64,000 nucleotides of DNA, taken from contig NZ_JACHWM010000002.1 in NCBI RefSeq assembly GCF_014191355.1, positions 62,001 to 126,000 on the forward strand, written 5' to 3'. The DNA comes from Methylobacterium sp. R2-1. GTDB lineage: Bacteria > Pseudomonadota > Alphaproteobacteria > Rhizobiales > Beijerinckiaceae. The position numbers were made by a program, and so were the translations under genes. The notes below the pieces were generated by a model that did not search any database, was not told the DNA's origin, and worked only from the letters and a program-made list of their open reading frames with translations. Below, piece by piece: positions 62,750-64,000 of the stretch (the stretch's first letter is position 1; every line of letters starts with the position of its first letter).

Positions 62750-62869
62750 CCGCCTCAAGCGCCGCTGGGCGGATTTGACCCGGCGGAGTGTGCCCGTCAC
62801 CATGCTAGCTTCCTCATTCGTGCGCGGGGCTCGTCGGCCCGGCGCCCGTGGGAGCCGCGACCGAACACG

Positions 62870-64000
62870 ATGAGCGAGGCCGAACGGACGATCTCCGTGA
62901 GCGACGACCGCCAGGGCGAGGCGCGCCGCCGCCTCGACCGGCTGGTGGGGCGGGCGCGGGCGGCGGGCCTGTGGGAGCGGGTCTGGCCGGTGCTGTGGCG
63001 CGGGCTCGGTGTCGCCCTTGCCTTCCTGGCGGTGTCGTGGCTCGGCCTGTGGCTCGATCTCTCCCCGCTCTGGCGCATGGTCGGGCTCGGCCTCTTCGCC
63101 GTCCTGTTCGTCGCGGCGCTGCTTCCCGCCTTTCGCCTGCGCGCCCTGAGCCGCCGCGAGGCGCTCGCCCGCATCGATCGGGAGGCCGCCCGCCAGGGTG
63201 GAAGCGTCCACGACCCGGCCTCGTCCATCGAGGACACGCTGGCCGTCGGCCAGAGCGATCCGGTCACCCGCGCCCTGTGGGCCCTGCACCAGTCACGGGC
63301 CGCCGCCGCCGTGGCGCGGCTGAAGGCCGGGCGCCCGCGCCCGCACATGCCGAGTCACGATCCCCTGGCGCTCCGCGCCGGCATCCTCGTCGCGGCTTTG
63401 GCCGCTTTGTTCGTCGCCGGCCCCGAATGGCGCGGGCGCGTCGCCGCCGCCTTCGACTGGCGCGCGCCGCAGGCTGCCGCGCCGAGCTTCCGGGTCGATG
63501 GCTGGATCGACCCGCCCATCTACACCCGCGTGCCGCCGCTGATCGTGACGATGTCGGGCGCCACGAAGGACGCCGTGCAGCGCCTGCGCGCACCGGTCAA
63601 TTCCACCCTGATCGTGCGCATCGCCGGCCAGGGCGAGGCGGAGCTCACTCCCAACGCCGCCCTGGTACCGGTCCCCAGGGACGAGAAGGCCGCCCCCGGC
63701 CGGCCGGCACCTCAGGGCGTCGCGCAGAACAGCGCCAAGGGCAACGAGACCCGCACCAGCCTGCGGGAGGAACGTTTCCGGCTCGCCGGCGGCACCGCCG
63801 AACTCGGCATCGCCGCCTCCGGCTCGGAGCCGCAGCGCCTCGTGATCGAATCGATCCCCGACCAGCCGCCGGAGGTGCGCCGGGTCGGCGACCTGGAGGT
63901 CAACGGTCGCGGCACCTTCAACCTCAGCTATCGCGCCAAGGACGATTACGGCATCGCCTCCGCGGACGGACTGGTCGAGCCGCTGAAAGCCGGTCGCTCG
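62870..64000 (+). CDS. TIGR02302/DUF4175 membrane protein (5' part, cut by window end)
   Basis: First 377 residues of a large protein that runs off the right edge. Cytoplasmic N terminus of about 45 residues, two close transmembrane helices (GLGVALAFLAVSWLGLWL and MVGLGLFAVLFVAALLP), SRREALARIDREA, a third helix (RAGILVAALAALFVAGPEW), then the periplasmic FRVDGWIDPPIYTRVPPLIV segment diagnostic of the family. Function unknown. ATG 62870 follows a GGGAG-containing leader. Confidence 0.85.
   Translation, partial: MSEAERTISVSDDRQGEARRRLDRLVGRARAAGLWERVWPVLWRGLGVALAFLAVSWLGLWLDLSPLWRMVGLGLFAVLFVAALLPAFRLRALSRREALARIDREAARQGGSVHDPASSIEDTLAVGQSDPVTRALWALHQSRAAAAVARLKAGRPRPHMPSHDPLALRAGILVAALAALFVAGPEWRGRVAAAFDWRAPQAAAPSFRVDGWIDPPIYTRVPPLIVTMSGATKDAVQRLRAPVNSTLIVRIAGQGEAELTPNAALVPVPRDEKAAPGRPAPQGVAQNSAKGNETRTSLREERFRLAGGTAELGIAASGSEPQRLVIESIPDQPPEVRRVGDLEVNGRGTFNLSYRAKDDYGIASADGLVEPLKAGRS

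Overview
The window is a GC-rich alphaproteobacterial chromosome segment that looks like a pink-pigmented facultative methylotroph of the Methylorubrum/Methylobacterium extorquens group. The reasons are the fused PqqC/PqqD protein, a lanthanide-type methanol dehydrogenase operon (xoxF-xoxG-xoxJ) and a complete serine-cycle gene set in the order sga-hprA-mtdA-fchA-mtkA-mtkB-ppc-mclA. The exact species is not asserted. I saw no rRNA, tRNA, insertion sequence, prophage or CRISPR array.

Layout. 1-4054: PQQ cofactor synthesis (pqqB 3' end, pqqCD, pqqE), followed by two translationally coupled secreted proteins of unknown function. 4166-5893: folate genes folP-folB-folK, ended by a bidirectional terminator. 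5939-9342 (minus): xoxF-xoxG-xoxJ, with a terminator-like hairpin between xoxF and xoxG. 10047-12594 (minus): a NitT/TauT-type ABC importer. 12815-15013: pterin dehydratase, a secreted dienelactone-hydrolase-like protein and a DUF1003 membrane protein. 15078-25807 (minus): the serine cycle, whose gaps carry hairpins and a palindromic repeat family. 26457-32634: metallophosphoesterase, glycosyltransferase, rnhB, a radical SAM protein, rpmG and panB. 33050-35933 (minus): a thioredoxin / CXXCW rhodanese-like / SoxYZ-like carrier / zinc metallohydrolase set of the type associated with quinoproteins, facing a TetR regulator across a palindromic operator candidate. 36813-37802: a COG0523 metal GTPase. 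38768-46110: O-antigen-ligase-like protein, hybrid histidine kinase, and a YcjX/YcjF pair. 46322-51543: small secreted proteins, lysA-lptM and an EipA-type periplasmic protein with a CtrA box upstream. 51697-53737: cysQ and the cell-cycle phosphotransferase chpT. 53931-59691: chemotaxis operon cheA-cheW-cheY-cheB-cheR. 59870-64000: pxpB-pxpC, a UV endonuclease and the start of a TIGR02302/DUF4175 membrane protein.

How the parts fit. PQQ made by the pqq genes is the cofactor of periplasmic XoxF, which oxidises methanol and passes electrons to cytochrome XoxG. Formaldehyde or formate carbon enters tetrahydrofolate (FchA, MtdA) and the serine cycle (Sga, HprA, Ppc, MtkAB, MclA). The 33-36 kb set is probably a periplasmic thiol relay linked to another PQQ-dependent oxidation. 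The least understood parts are that relay, the secreted pair behind pqqE, the ABC importer beside xoxF and the palindromic elements between serine-cycle genes.
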